Assembly (NCBI GenBank): GCA_020852965.1
Contig: JADYZV010000039.1
Coordinates: 1 to 64,000, forward strand
From: Pirellulaceae bacterium
Lineage (GTDB): Bacteria; Planctomycetota; Planctomycetia; Pirellulales; Pirellulaceae
Length of the DNA: 64,000 nt
Reading direction: 5' to 3'
The number at the start of each line of letters is the position of its first letter. Position 1 is the stretch's first letter. A model generated the notes under the pieces. It was not told the DNA's origin and did no database searches. It saw only the letters and a list, made by a program, of their open reading frames with translations. The position numbers were made by a program, and so were the translations under genes. Of the stretch, positions 42,908 through 51,078 are shown piece by piece.

Positions 42908-44380
42908 ATGACTTCTTATGCGATAGCGAGCTTTGTGAACCGGCGGCGCGATGTGGATGAATCGATCGACTGGCCTGCCGTGTTGGGACCAGTTCTGAGT
43001 AGCTCATCTACTGGAAGTTCTACGGCGGTGCGGGCTGATGAGCTGGCCGAATTGCAGCGGGCGACGTTCGCGCATGTGCGGCGCGCGGTGCGTCCGAGAC
43101 CCAGCCTGGCCACGGACGAGCTTCCGTTTCCGAGTGAACCGGTCGCCTGGTTTCCGCAGGGACGGTTCTTAATCGAAGCAGCGGGCTCGACGGTGGCGCG
43201 TCCCGGCGCATTTGTGCAATACGCGGCGGGCGACTACTACATTCAGGATGCAGGTTCGATGCTTGCGCTGGCTCTGTGCAGCGCGCGGCCTGGAGAATGG
43301 GTGTGCGATACCTGTGCGGCACCGGGAGGCAAGTCGACAGGGTTGCTCGAACAGCTCGGCGGCGCAGGCGTGCTGGTGGCCAATGAAGTAATCCGCTCGC
43401 GGCTGAGCTTGCTGAGTGTGTCGCTGGAACGGACCGGCTATGGCAATCAACTGCTGACGAACTTGGAGGTTGAACAGCTCGCACAGTTATGCGGTCCGGT
43501 TTTCGATTGCGTACTGGTCGATGCACCCTGTACTGGACAGACGATGGTCGCGCGTGGGAAACAGTCGATGGCTGCGTTCGGTGCGGCGCAGATCGCACAT
43601 AGTAGCGCACGGCAGCAACGCATCTTGCGCGCGGCGGCTGGCTTGGTCAAATTGGGCGGTCGATTGGTCTATTCGACTTGCGCCTATTCGTACGCGGAGA
43701 ACGAAGCGATGGTGATGCAATTCGCAAGCGAGCATGCTGGTTGGCAGTTGACTGCCCAAGCGGGACTCGATGATTGGTCGAGTCCCCTGGCGGAGGGTTG
43801 TTATCGAGTGTGGCCACATCGGCATGGCTGTAGCGGAGCCTTTGCCGCTTTGCTCGTAAATCAAGCAGGGGCCAACTTTGACGCGGGCGGGCTAGCATCA
43901 CCCCGACCTCGACCACGCATTGCATGGAAAGAGCTTGAGCGACTGCCCGCCGAATTGGGCGAGCTATTGTCGGCCGAGCTGGGCGTGTGGAGGCTCGCTG
44001 GTGATCAGCTACATTGCTTTGAATCGTCGCTGCCTATCGAGTGGACGCATAGTGCGGTGGCTGGGACTGAGATAGCACGGCGCATAGTGGAATCGCGCGG
44101 CGAGCGTTGGACGCCGAGCTTCGGTGCGTCGCAGTTGCATCGTGTCGTGGGGCCTGCTGGGCGGGTGGAACTGGTCGATGCTGAGGCGATTCGCTATGTG
44201 GCGGGTGAGAGTCTGCGCAGTGTTGTTAGCGGTGTGAGTCAAGAACAACAGGGGGGGGCGGGGAGCGGTTGGCGTATGGTCGTTTGGCGCGATCGTGTGT
44301 TGGGCTGGGGTAAGCTGACGCAAGGAGTCTTGAAGAACCACTTCCCCAAAATCCTTCGGCAGCCGAATTCTATGTTTTGA
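42908..44380 (+). CDS. RsmF/NSUN-type RNA (cytosine-C5) methyltransferase
   Basis: About 490 residues. The SAM-dependent RNA m5C methyltransferase core is clear: motif I DTCAAPGGKSTGLLEQL, motif IV LVDAPCTGQTMVARG and motif VI LVYSTCAYSYAENEAM, with the two cysteines needed for catalysis (PC and TC). The C-terminal ~140 residues fit the PUA-like/RNA-binding tail of RsmF (YebU). In E. coli RsmF makes m5C1407 in 16S rRNA. Cytoplasmic. The ATG at 42908 is preferred to 42899, since the next residues (SYAIASFVNRRRDVDE) already read like an N-terminus. It ends 171 bp before the proposed start of the mscS-like gene. Confidence 0.9.
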   Translation: MTSYAIASFVNRRRDVDESIDWPAVLGPVLSSSSTGSSTAVRADELAELQRATFAHVRRAVRPRPSLATDELPFPSEPVAWFPQGRFLIEAAGSTVARPGAFVQYAAGDYYIQDAGSMLALALCSARPGEWVCDTCAAPGGKSTGLLEQLGGAGVLVANEVIRSRLSLLSVSLERTGYGNQLLTNLEVEQLAQLCGPVFDCVLVDAPCTGQTMVARGKQSMAAFGAAQIAHSSARQQRILRAAAGLVKLGGRLVYSTCAYSYAENEAMVMQFASEHAGWQLTAQAGLDDWSSPLAEGCYRVWPHRHGCSGAFAALLVNQAGANFDAGGLASPRPRPRIAWKELERLPAELGELLSAELGVWRLAGDQLHCFESSLPIEWTHSAVAGTEIARRIVESRGERWTPSFGASQLHRVVGPAGRVELVDAEAIRYVAGESLRSVVSGVSQEQQGGAGSGWRMVVWRDRVLGWGKLTQGVLKNHFPKILRQPNSMF

Positions 44381-44477
44381 GATGGGCTATGGTCGGCAGA
44401 TGGAGGTTGACCGTCAGGCGACGGTGGCTACGGGGAAGCGTCGCAACCTGCCCGATAACAAAAACTGGCAGATTGCA

Positions 44478-44483
44478 TATAAT
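44478..44483 (+). promoter_or_regulatory. Possible -10 box for the mscS-like gene
   Basis: TATAAT in GCATATAATGTTT, 68 bp upstream of the proposed ATG at 44551. The -35 region is poor (ATAACA at a fitting distance). The half-copy of the GGACTCG...CGTCCACTACG element lies between it and the gene. Confidence 0.3.
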
Positions 44484-44550
44484 GTTTAGCTACTACGGAC
44501 TCGTTGCCTCGTCCACTACGAAATTGAATGGAAAATTGAAACAGCGCACT

Positions 44551-47500
44551 ATGTTTGTCTTAGGAGGAGTGACGATTCGCAGCCGGTGTCTGGTTTCGGC
44601 GGCATTGTGTTTAGCTAGCATTTTTGGTCCGACGACCTTTGCGCAAGTTCGCCCGATACCATTGGCTCCCTCGGTAGCTGAGGAGCCATCGACAACGACT
44701 CCGCCGAGCGAGAGGGAGCCGTTGGCAGTTTCGCCCACGCCTCCGGCTTCTTCGACTTCAGCGCCTTCGACTTCAGCGTCTTCTAGTTCAACGCCGCGGG
44801 CTGACAACGGAACGCGTGAAACGGACCCCAGCGAGGCCTGGCTGCAGCAGGTGGCTCAACGGCAGCAAGCGCTTCTGACCGATACAGAACGAACTCCGGA
44901 AGTTAAGGAGCAGTTGACCAAAATCTACGAGCAACTGCGACTCGATTGGGAGGCGACACTCAAAGCGCAAAGTCGGATCAAGGAGTACTCTGAAGCGGCG
45001 GCGGCGGCTCCTGGATTGCTCGAGACGGCCAAGGCGCGCAAAGCGGAATTGGAGACGAATAAAGCCTACTCGGCTGCTGTGCAAGACCCGTCCTGGTTGA
45101 GCTATGAAGAGCTCGAGCAAAAGCGTTTGGCTTTGGAAGCCGAATTGGCCACGCACAGTTCGGAGCGGACGACGCTGACGGAGGCGATGGCCAAACGTGA
45201 CAAACGGCGTAAGGAATTGCCCCAGCTCATTTCCGATGCAAAGAGCAAGCTCGACCAAATGGGCAAAGAGCCTCCGACTGCTGGAGCGAGTGATGATCCG
45301 CTGTTGAGGGAGGCGAACGCCTGGAGTTTCGATGTATCGCGAAAACTACTTAGTGCGCAGCAACAGAGCAATGAAGCCGAGCAGCGTTTGTACGAAGCCG
45401 AGGCCTCGCTGTTACCGCTTCAGTTGGAATTGGTGCAAGCGACTGAAAAACGCAAGCAAGAGCATTTGCGGCTGATCAATGAACAGCTTGACAAGATTCG
45501 CACCAATCGCATTTTGAACACCTCTCGCGAAGCGCGTAGTTTGATCGAGGCGGCGCCCGAAGAGTTCAAGCCGGTGGGCGAACAATTGCTCATTCAAATC
45601 GAAGCTTGGAAGAAGTTAGCCGCTGAACAGGCGTCGGTCAAAACGGAATTGGAAGAGGCGCAGCGCCAGTTCGAACGCTGGAGTGAGCGCCGCACCAAGA
45701 TGGAAACTCGCGTCGAGCCCAAAGCGGGATCGGAAGGCGTTTCCAACGTTATCACAGGTTTCAATAGCTGGGTCGGGTTAATGCTGCGTAAGCAGCGTAG
45801 TGAGCTTCCTGACCCACAACAGCTCGAGGCTAAACTGCGCGAATACCAAGAAGAAATGCAGTTGACCGAATCTTTGCTATTTGGCATCGAGGATGCTCGC
45901 CAAGACATCGAGCAGAAGCAAGAGCAGCTTGAGGCTCGCGAGTCACAGCTTGACTCGGCCAGTCACGGCGCTGGGCCTGAGCTCACTGGGCCTGAGCTCA
46001 CTGGGCCTGTGCGAGAGGGGCCGGCGATCGCAATAGCTGATGAATTCCGGGCTGCCAGCGAACTACTCAAGTTCAGCGTCAGTACGCTGAATACGATGAA
46101 GTTGGATGTGAACGCCTACCAGGATGACTTGTATACCCTGGCCGACGTGCGTGAACGAACCATTCGCTCTACCAGCGAATATCGCGACTTTATCGACAAG
46201 CATGTGTTATGGATCCGCAGCACAGATCGGCTTTCGTCCGCAGATTGGAAGGCCGGAACGGAAGCGTTTGCGTGGTTGGTCGACTATCAGAATTGGCTAA
46301 CTGTGGGGGTTTTGTTTGGTCGCGACGTGGTCGATCAGCCGGTCTGGACGATCTTATTGTTGCTGTTGCTACTGGTATTGATTTGGAATCAATCCCGTTT
46401 GCGGCATCGCCTGGCGGGGCTGTCGGCCAAAGCAGAAAAGAAGAATTGTACGAACTACCACTTTACCGTGCGTAGTTTGATTTTGACGTTATTGATTTCA
46501 ATGCCTTTACCCTTGCTGATGTACTTCTTTCAGTTGCGGCTTGGCAGTGCGGCGGCGGGTGTTGGCGCGCAGTTAACGGGGGCAGACTTTTCCGTCTCGC
46601 TGGCGGCAGGCTTGCGATTGGCGGCGATCGTTTTTTTCCCGCTGGAATTTGTCCGGCAATTGTGCCGAGCTGACGGGTTGGGGATCAAGCATTTTGAGTG
46701 GAATGAGAAAGTTGTTCTCCGGCTCCGCGCCAATCTGCGTTGGTTAATCAATTTTTGCGTGCCGCTGGCTGGCATCATCGGAATGTTTCATAATCATGTC
46801 GCTCAGCGCTGGGAATCGTCGCTTGGTCGCGTGGCCTTTATCGTTTTGATGCCGTTGCTGAGCCTTTTTCTCGCGCGAGTGTTGGCACCGCGTAGCGGTA
46901 TTGTCAGCGGGTTTCTATCGAGCCATCGCGGTGGCTGGTTGGATCGTTTGAGTTGGCTGTGGTATCCCGTGTTGTGTATCCTCCCGCTGGGCTTAGCGGC
47001 GGTGAGCTATGTTGGCTATCACTACACTTCCCAGCGTCTTGCCGCGCACGTGGTGTCCACGCAGTGGATGATCGTGCTGGTTGCGATTAGCTATTTCATG
47101 TTGCTGCGTTGGTTGGTGCTCAATCGTCGACGGTTGATGTTGGCGCAAGCGCGACAACGTTTGGAGGATGCGGCCAAGCGCGACCCCAGTGGAGAAGTCC
47201 CTGCTCCATCGGAGGTGCCGCGTATCGATTTGGTGGCGATCAATGAACAGACGAAGCGATTAGTGACCAGCTTTATGGTCACGTTTGGTCTGGTCACGCT
47301 GTTTGTTATTTGGTCCGATGTGTTTCCCGCCGTGACTATGCTGGAAGAGATTCGGTTGTGGCCACTGCAGGGAGAGGTCACGAAAGAAGATTTCAGCATC
47401 ACGCTTGCTAGCGTACTGGTGGTCATTCCGATCGGTGTACTATTTGTCATATCCGGGCGCAATGTACCTGGACTATTGGAGATCGCCTTCCTTCAACACT

Positions 47501-48225
47501 TGCCGCTAACCAATGCGGCTCGATATGCCATCACGACGCTCAGCCGGTATGCGATCTTTTCACTTGGAATTATCGTCGTCGCCTCGATCATCGGGCTGAA
47601 GTGGCAGAGTATCCAGTGGCTTGTGGCTGCGCTTGGAGTCGGCTTGGGGTTTGGACTTCAAGAAATTTTTGCCAATTTCGTGTCGGGGATCATCCTGTTG
47701 TTTGAGCAGCCCATTCGCGTGGGCGATATCATCTCGATCGATGGCACGACCGGCAGTGTTAGCAAGATTCGCATGCGGGCCACCACCATCATCAACTGGG
47801 ATCGCCAGGAGTTGATCGTTCCCAATAAGGATTTGATTACAGGTAAGTTGCTCAATTGGACGCTCACGGATTCCACCAATCGTATCTACATCAATGTGGG
47901 AGTGGCCTATGGCAGCGACACGCGTAAAGCTTGCTCGCTCATGATGCAGATTTGTCAGGAGTTTCCTAACGTGTTGCAGGACCCCGCTCCGTCGGTCACC
48001 TTTGAAGGCTTTGGCGACAATACGCTCAATCTAGTCTTGCGAGCTTTCCTACAATCGCTAGACAATCGCTTGGCTACGATTCATGAACTACACCAGCAGA
48101 TCTACCAGGCTTTCAACGCAGCGGGAATTGAGATTGCCTTCCCGCAACGCGATTTGCACTTGCGTTCGCTACCCGAAACGCTGAATCGTTGGTTGGACAA
48201 ACGGACAACGAGCGAGCGTTCATAA
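44551..48225 (+). CDS. Large mechanosensitive channel of the MscK/MscM type
   Basis: A 1224-residue protein. Signal peptide (SAALCLASIFGPTTFAQ), then ~550 residues of helical coiled-coil in the periplasm (EQLTKIYEQLRLDWEATLKA, EARSLIEAAPEEF). About ten membrane segments follow, and the C-terminal MscS core has IQWLVAALGVGLGFGLQEIF, NFVSGIILLFEQPIRVGDII, STTTIINWDR-like MRATTIINWDRQELIVPNKD and NVGVAYGSD. The pore-lining TM3 glycine/alanine pattern (LGVGLGFG) is intact. It should open on membrane tension to release solutes. The ATG at 44551 gives the correct signal peptide; the frame starting 44377 is rejected. A microrepeat GPELTGPELTGP at ~45970 is seen in the linker. Confidence 0.93.
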   Translation: MFVLGGVTIRSRCLVSAALCLASIFGPTTFAQVRPIPLAPSVAEEPSTTTPPSEREPLAVSPTPPASSTSAPSTSASSSSTPRADNGTRETDPSEAWLQQVAQRQQALLTDTERTPEVKEQLTKIYEQLRLDWEATLKAQSRIKEYSEAAAAAPGLLETAKARKAELETNKAYSAAVQDPSWLSYEELEQKRLALEAELATHSSERTTLTEAMAKRDKRRKELPQLISDAKSKLDQMGKEPPTAGASDDPLLREANAWSFDVSRKLLSAQQQSNEAEQRLYEAEASLLPLQLELVQATEKRKQEHLRLINEQLDKIRTNRILNTSREARSLIEAAPEEFKPVGEQLLIQIEAWKKLAAEQASVKTELEEAQRQFERWSERRTKMETRVEPKAGSEGVSNVITGFNSWVGLMLRKQRSELPDPQQLEAKLREYQEEMQLTESLLFGIEDARQDIEQKQEQLEARESQLDSASHGAGPELTGPELTGPVREGPAIAIADEFRAASELLKFSVSTLNTMKLDVNAYQDDLYTLADVRERTIRSTSEYRDFIDKHVLWIRSTDRLSSADWKAGTEAFAWLVDYQNWLTVGVLFGRDVVDQPVWTILLLLLLLVLIWNQSRLRHRLAGLSAKAEKKNCTNYHFTVRSLILTLLISMPLPLLMYFFQLRLGSAAAGVGAQLTGADFSVSLAAGLRLAAIVFFPLEFVRQLCRADGLGIKHFEWNEKVVLRLRANLRWLINFCVPLAGIIGMFHNHVAQRWESSLGRVAFIVLMPLLSLFLARVLAPRSGIVSGFLSSHRGGWLDRLSWLWYPVLCILPLGLAAVSYVGYHYTSQRLAAHVVSTQWMIVLVAISYFMLLRWLVLNRRRLMLAQARQRLEDAAKRDPSGEVPAPSEVPRIDLVAINEQTKRLVTSFMVTFGLVTLFVIWSDVFPAVTMLEEIRLWPLQGEVTKEDFSITLASVLVVIPIGVLFVISGRNVPGLLEIAFLQHLPLTNAARYAITTLSRYAIFSLGIIVVASIIGLKWQSIQWLVAALGVGLGFGLQEIFANFVSGIILLFEQPIRVGDIISIDGTTGSVSKIRMRATTIINWDRQELIVPNKDLITGKLLNWTLTDSTNRIYINVGVAYGSDTRKACSLMMQICQEFPNVLQDPAPSVTFEGFGDNTLNLVLRAFLQSLDNRLATIHELHQQIYQAFNAAGIEIAFPQRDLHLRSLPETLNRWLDKRTTSERS

Positions 48226-48249
48226 CAAACCGTCTGCTATGCAATTGCG

Positions 48250-48417
48250 AGCTCCCAGCATCAGCAAGGACGTTGGACTCGACTGCCGTAACCCGCAGCG
48301 CCAGCGGGGATGTTCAAGGATGTTGGACTCGACGGCAATTGGGTTGCGTAGAACGAATGTAATTCATGTTTTGGAGATTCGTCCCGACTCAAATGCCCTT
48401 GCTTAAGCTGCGGGCCC
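48250..48417. repeat. Diverged copy of the CAGCAAGGACGTT inverted element
   Basis: CAGCATCAGCAAGGACGTTG at 48257-48276 and AACCCGCAGCGCCAGCGGGG at 48290-48309 are followed by a spacer sharing TAATTCA with the copy at 29296-29416, and then ACTCAAATGCCCTTGCTTAA...GCTGCGGG. The left arm is partly duplicated. Confidence 0.7.
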
Positions 48418-48458
48418 GCGAATAATTTGGGTTGCATTTACCTACGAGAGAGTTCAAT

Positions 48459-50132
48459 ATGCCAGAGAGTGGCCAACCAGAAGAGAATAGCAAACTGAGA
48501 ATCGTTGTGGTCGGCGGCGTGGCCGGGGGCGCTTCGGCGGCCGCTCGCGCGAGACGCTGCAATGCACAAGCCGAGATCACCATCTTAGAGAAGGGCCCTG
48601 TGGTTTCCTTCGCGAACTGCGGCTTGCCGTATCATATTGGTGGGGAAATCGTTGAACGCAGCAAGCTGCTGGTGGCGACACCTGAATTATTTTGGGATCG
48701 CTTTCGCGTGCGAGTGCGCACGGGTCATGAGGTCACCACGATCAACCGTTCGGCCAAGACCGTCAGCGGCGTAACCAGCGCAGGGGAGGAATTTAAGGTC
48801 CCCTACGACCGATTGATATTGGCTACCGGGTCAGAGCCGATTCGTCCAGCTTTCTGCGATGTGTCGGCCGACAATGTGTTTCCGTTGTGGACGCTCGATG
48901 ACATGGACCGCATCTTGGGAACGATGAAGAAGCATCCCTGCAAGCGTGCTACTGTCATCGGAGGAGGTTACGTCGGTTTGGAAGTAGTCGAACAGCTCAA
49001 GCATCGCGGCATTGACGTCACATTGATCGAACGCTTGGAGCAAGTCCTTACACCACTCGATCCTGAGATGGCCAAGTTAATCGAGCTGGAAATGCGGCAG
49101 GCGGGTGTCAAAGTGATGCTTGGCGCAGAAGTTGAGAGCTTGCTCACGGGACGCAATCGAGTTGTTACTGCTGTCAAGTTGACCGACAATCAAACCGTCC
49201 CAACCGATCTGGTGATTGTTTCGGTCGGAGTCAGGCCTCGTACCGCTCTAGCACAAGCCGCTGGTTTGGAAATCGGAGCTAGTGGCGGAGTCAAGATAAA
49301 CGCCTATTGTCAGACCAGTGACCCGGGCATTTTTGCTGCGGGAGATATCGTCGAATACCATCATGGGATGTTGGATCGTCCCTTGCGAGTTCCGCTGGCT
49401 GGCCCCGCCAATCGTTCGGGGAGAATTGCAGGAGCCTCTGCTGCTGTCGGGGCATCGAAACCGCTCGCTTCGGTTCAAGGAACTTCGGTCGTTCGAGTGT
49501 TTGGGCTTTCGGCTGGCGGGACGGGACTCAACTCGCGCATGGCCCGCGAAGCGCAGATCGATTTTCGTAGTGCGATTGTTCAAGCCCCTCATCACGCCAG
49601 CTATTTCCCAGGGGCGAAGAACTTAACCCTGAAAATACTCTACCGACCTGACAATGGCCAACTGCTCGGAGCGCAGGCCGTGGGTGGCGAAGGCGTTGAC
49701 AAGCGACTCGACGTGGCCGCCACCGTATTGCATTTTTCGGGAACTGTCCACGATTTAGCAGGGCTGGACTTAGCCTATGCGCCACCGTTTGGATCGGCCA
49801 AAGATCCTATTCACATGGCAGCCTTCGTAGCAGAGAATGACATAGCGAGACTCCCCGAGTTGGTTGGCTACGACGCCGAGCTCGAGGGGCTCCAGGTCGT
49901 CGATGTACGCAGCGCGGGTGAGCTCGAAAAGTTGCCTCTGCTCGGAGCGATTCACATCCCTGTCGATGAATTGTCAGAGCGCTGGAGCGAGCTCGATTCG
50001 TCGCTGCCTACGGTGACGGTCTGTCACTCCGGCAAACGCGCGCACATCGCCGCGTGTTTACTGCGTGGTCATGGTTTTGAGCAAGTGCGGAATCTCAACG
50101 GCGGTATGTCCATCCGGCGGTTAAAAGAATAG
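48459..50132 (+). CDS. CoA-disulfide reductase-like FAD enzyme with C-terminal rhodanese
   Basis: A 557-residue protein. The FAD/NAD(P)H disulfide reductase part starts with IVVVGGVAGGASAAARARR, has the redox Cys in VSFANCGLPYHIGG (Cys54) and NAD-binding VIGGGYVGLEVVEQL. FAD end: FAAGDIVEY. The last ~100 residues form a rhodanese with active site VTVCHSGKRAHIAACLL (Cys522). Fusions of this type (CoADR-Rhd) reduce CoA disulfides or persulfides and polysulfides. The ATG at 48459 has a GAGAGAG box. Cytoplasmic. Alone in its unit. Confidence 0.93.
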   Translation: MPESGQPEENSKLRIVVVGGVAGGASAAARARRCNAQAEITILEKGPVVSFANCGLPYHIGGEIVERSKLLVATPELFWDRFRVRVRTGHEVTTINRSAKTVSGVTSAGEEFKVPYDRLILATGSEPIRPAFCDVSADNVFPLWTLDDMDRILGTMKKHPCKRATVIGGGYVGLEVVEQLKHRGIDVTLIERLEQVLTPLDPEMAKLIELEMRQAGVKVMLGAEVESLLTGRNRVVTAVKLTDNQTVPTDLVIVSVGVRPRTALAQAAGLEIGASGGVKINAYCQTSDPGIFAAGDIVEYHHGMLDRPLRVPLAGPANRSGRIAGASAAVGASKPLASVQGTSVVRVFGLSAGGTGLNSRMAREAQIDFRSAIVQAPHHASYFPGAKNLTLKILYRPDNGQLLGAQAVGGEGVDKRLDVAATVLHFSGTVHDLAGLDLAYAPPFGSAKDPIHMAAFVAENDIARLPELVGYDAELEGLQVVDVRSAGELEKLPLLGAIHIPVDELSERWSELDSSLPTVTVCHSGKRAHIAACLLRGHGFEQVRNLNGGMSIRRLKE

Positions 50133-50242
50133 GAAGAGGGGGAGTTGGAAGAGGGGGAGTTGGGAGAGGGGGAGTTGGGAGATCGCTATGAGCCCGCCTC
50201 GTTGGTGAATCAGTTTCGTGGGAGATGATGTTAGTGGATCAC

Positions 50243-50357
50243 GCGTTTTCCCTCCGCATCGCCGCCCGCAGACGGCGATACGGAGGGAAAACGCCCAACG
50301 CGGGACGGGCCAGTCTATTGACAAAACTTTGCTTCCAGCCAGGCAAGCTGGCAGGGG
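50243..50357. repeat. Composite palindromic element, copy B
   Basis: GCGTTTTCCCTCCG at 50243-50256 pairs exactly with 50281-50294, and ATCGCCG/CGGCGAT pair inside. After a ~27-bp spacer come ACAAAACTTTGCTTCC (50321-50336) and the hairpin GCCAGGCAAGCTGGC. Same order and near equal spacing as copy A at 20179-20289. Confidence 0.85.
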
Positions 50358-50490
50358 AGCGGAGGGAGAACGAGGATCTATTAACAAAACTTTGCTTCCG
50401 GCCAGGCAAGCTGGCGGGGGAGCGGAGGGAGAACGAGGATCTGTTAACAAAACTTTGCTTCCGGCCAGGCAAGCTGGCGGGGGAGCGGAA
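50321..50490. repeat. 63-bp tandem repeat with ACAAAACTTTGCTTCC
   Basis: ACAAAACTTTGCTTCC begins at 50321, 50384 and 50447, exactly 63 bp apart, each followed by the hairpin GCCAGGCAAGCTGGC and GGGGAGCGGA. Copy 1 has CCAGCC, copies 2 and 3 have CCGGCC. Not CRISPR because spacers do not vary. Confidence 0.95.
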
Positions 50491-50532
50491 CCAAGAACCA
50501 AGAACCAAGAACCAAGAACTAAGAACCAAGCA

Positions 50533-51078
50533 ATGCCAATCTACGAATTCTATTGTGAAAGTTGTCATACGCTGTATAGCTTCTTTGCGCGTCGCGTGGA
50601 TCCGGAAGCGGTACCGGCTTGCCCCAAGTCCAAGCAGCACCCACTACGACGTCAGATGTCGCGTTTCGCCATCTCCAGCGGGCGGCAGGAACCAAGTCGT
50701 CTTGATTCGGAGAGCGATGCGCAGGAGGCACAGATGGAACAAGCGATGATGCAGATGGCTAGCGAGATGGAGAACGTCAACGAAGACGACCCCAAGGCGA
50801 TGGCGCGGATGATGCGCAAGTTGATGGAGACATCTGGCATGAACATGGGTGAGGGGATGGAGGAGGCCGTTCGCCGCTTGGAGGCAGGCGAAGATCCTGA
50901 CCAGGTGGACGAGGAACTTGGTGAAGTGATTGATAGCGCCATAGAAGGGACGGATTTTGGTGATGGTGGTCTTGGGAGTGACCAAATCACCGGTGCCTCG
51001 CGTGGGGCTAAGCTCCGGCGCATGAATCAGCGAATGCGCGGAGCGCCGAAGGTTGATCCTGAGTTGTACGATATGTGA
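50533..51078 (+). CDS. FmdB-like zinc-ribbon protein with acidic tail
   Basis: 181 residues. The start MPIYEFYCESCHTLYSFFAR is the FmdB-type regulatory zinc-ribbon beginning, with C8-x-x-C11. The second pair is incomplete: ACPKSKQHPLRRQMS has a single Cys, so zinc binding may be altered. The remaining ~130 residues are acidic and rich in Met, Glu and Asp (MMQMASEMENVNEDDPKAMA), a tail seen in planctomycete versions. Function unknown. Its stop codon touches that of nadE on the opposite strand (no gap). Confidence 0.8.
   Translation: MPIYEFYCESCHTLYSFFARRVDPEAVPACPKSKQHPLRRQMSRFAISSGRQEPSRLDSESDAQEAQMEQAMMQMASEMENVNEDDPKAMARMMRKLMETSGMNMGEGMEEAVRRLEAGEDPDQVDEELGEVIDSAIEGTDFGDGGLGSDQITGASRGAKLRRMNQRMRGAPKVDPELYDM

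Larger units (their letters stand above)
50133..50532. other. Very repeat-dense gap upstream of the FmdB-like gene
   Basis: Holds four different arrays: a 15-bp unit GAAGAGGGGGAGTTG three times (50133-50177), a large palindrome (50243-50294), a 63-bp tandem element (50321-50490) and an AAGAACC heptad series (about 50490-50530) ending right at the start codon. No gene. Confidence 0.9.

Noticed and set aside
43020-43610. Minus-strand open frame of 196 codons
   Set aside because: Opposite the methyltransferase core motifs; Arg/Pro/Ser-rich as expected of a shadow.
50321-50490. Possible CRISPR array
   Set aside because: The 63-bp units include their spacers unchanged, and no cas genes are near.
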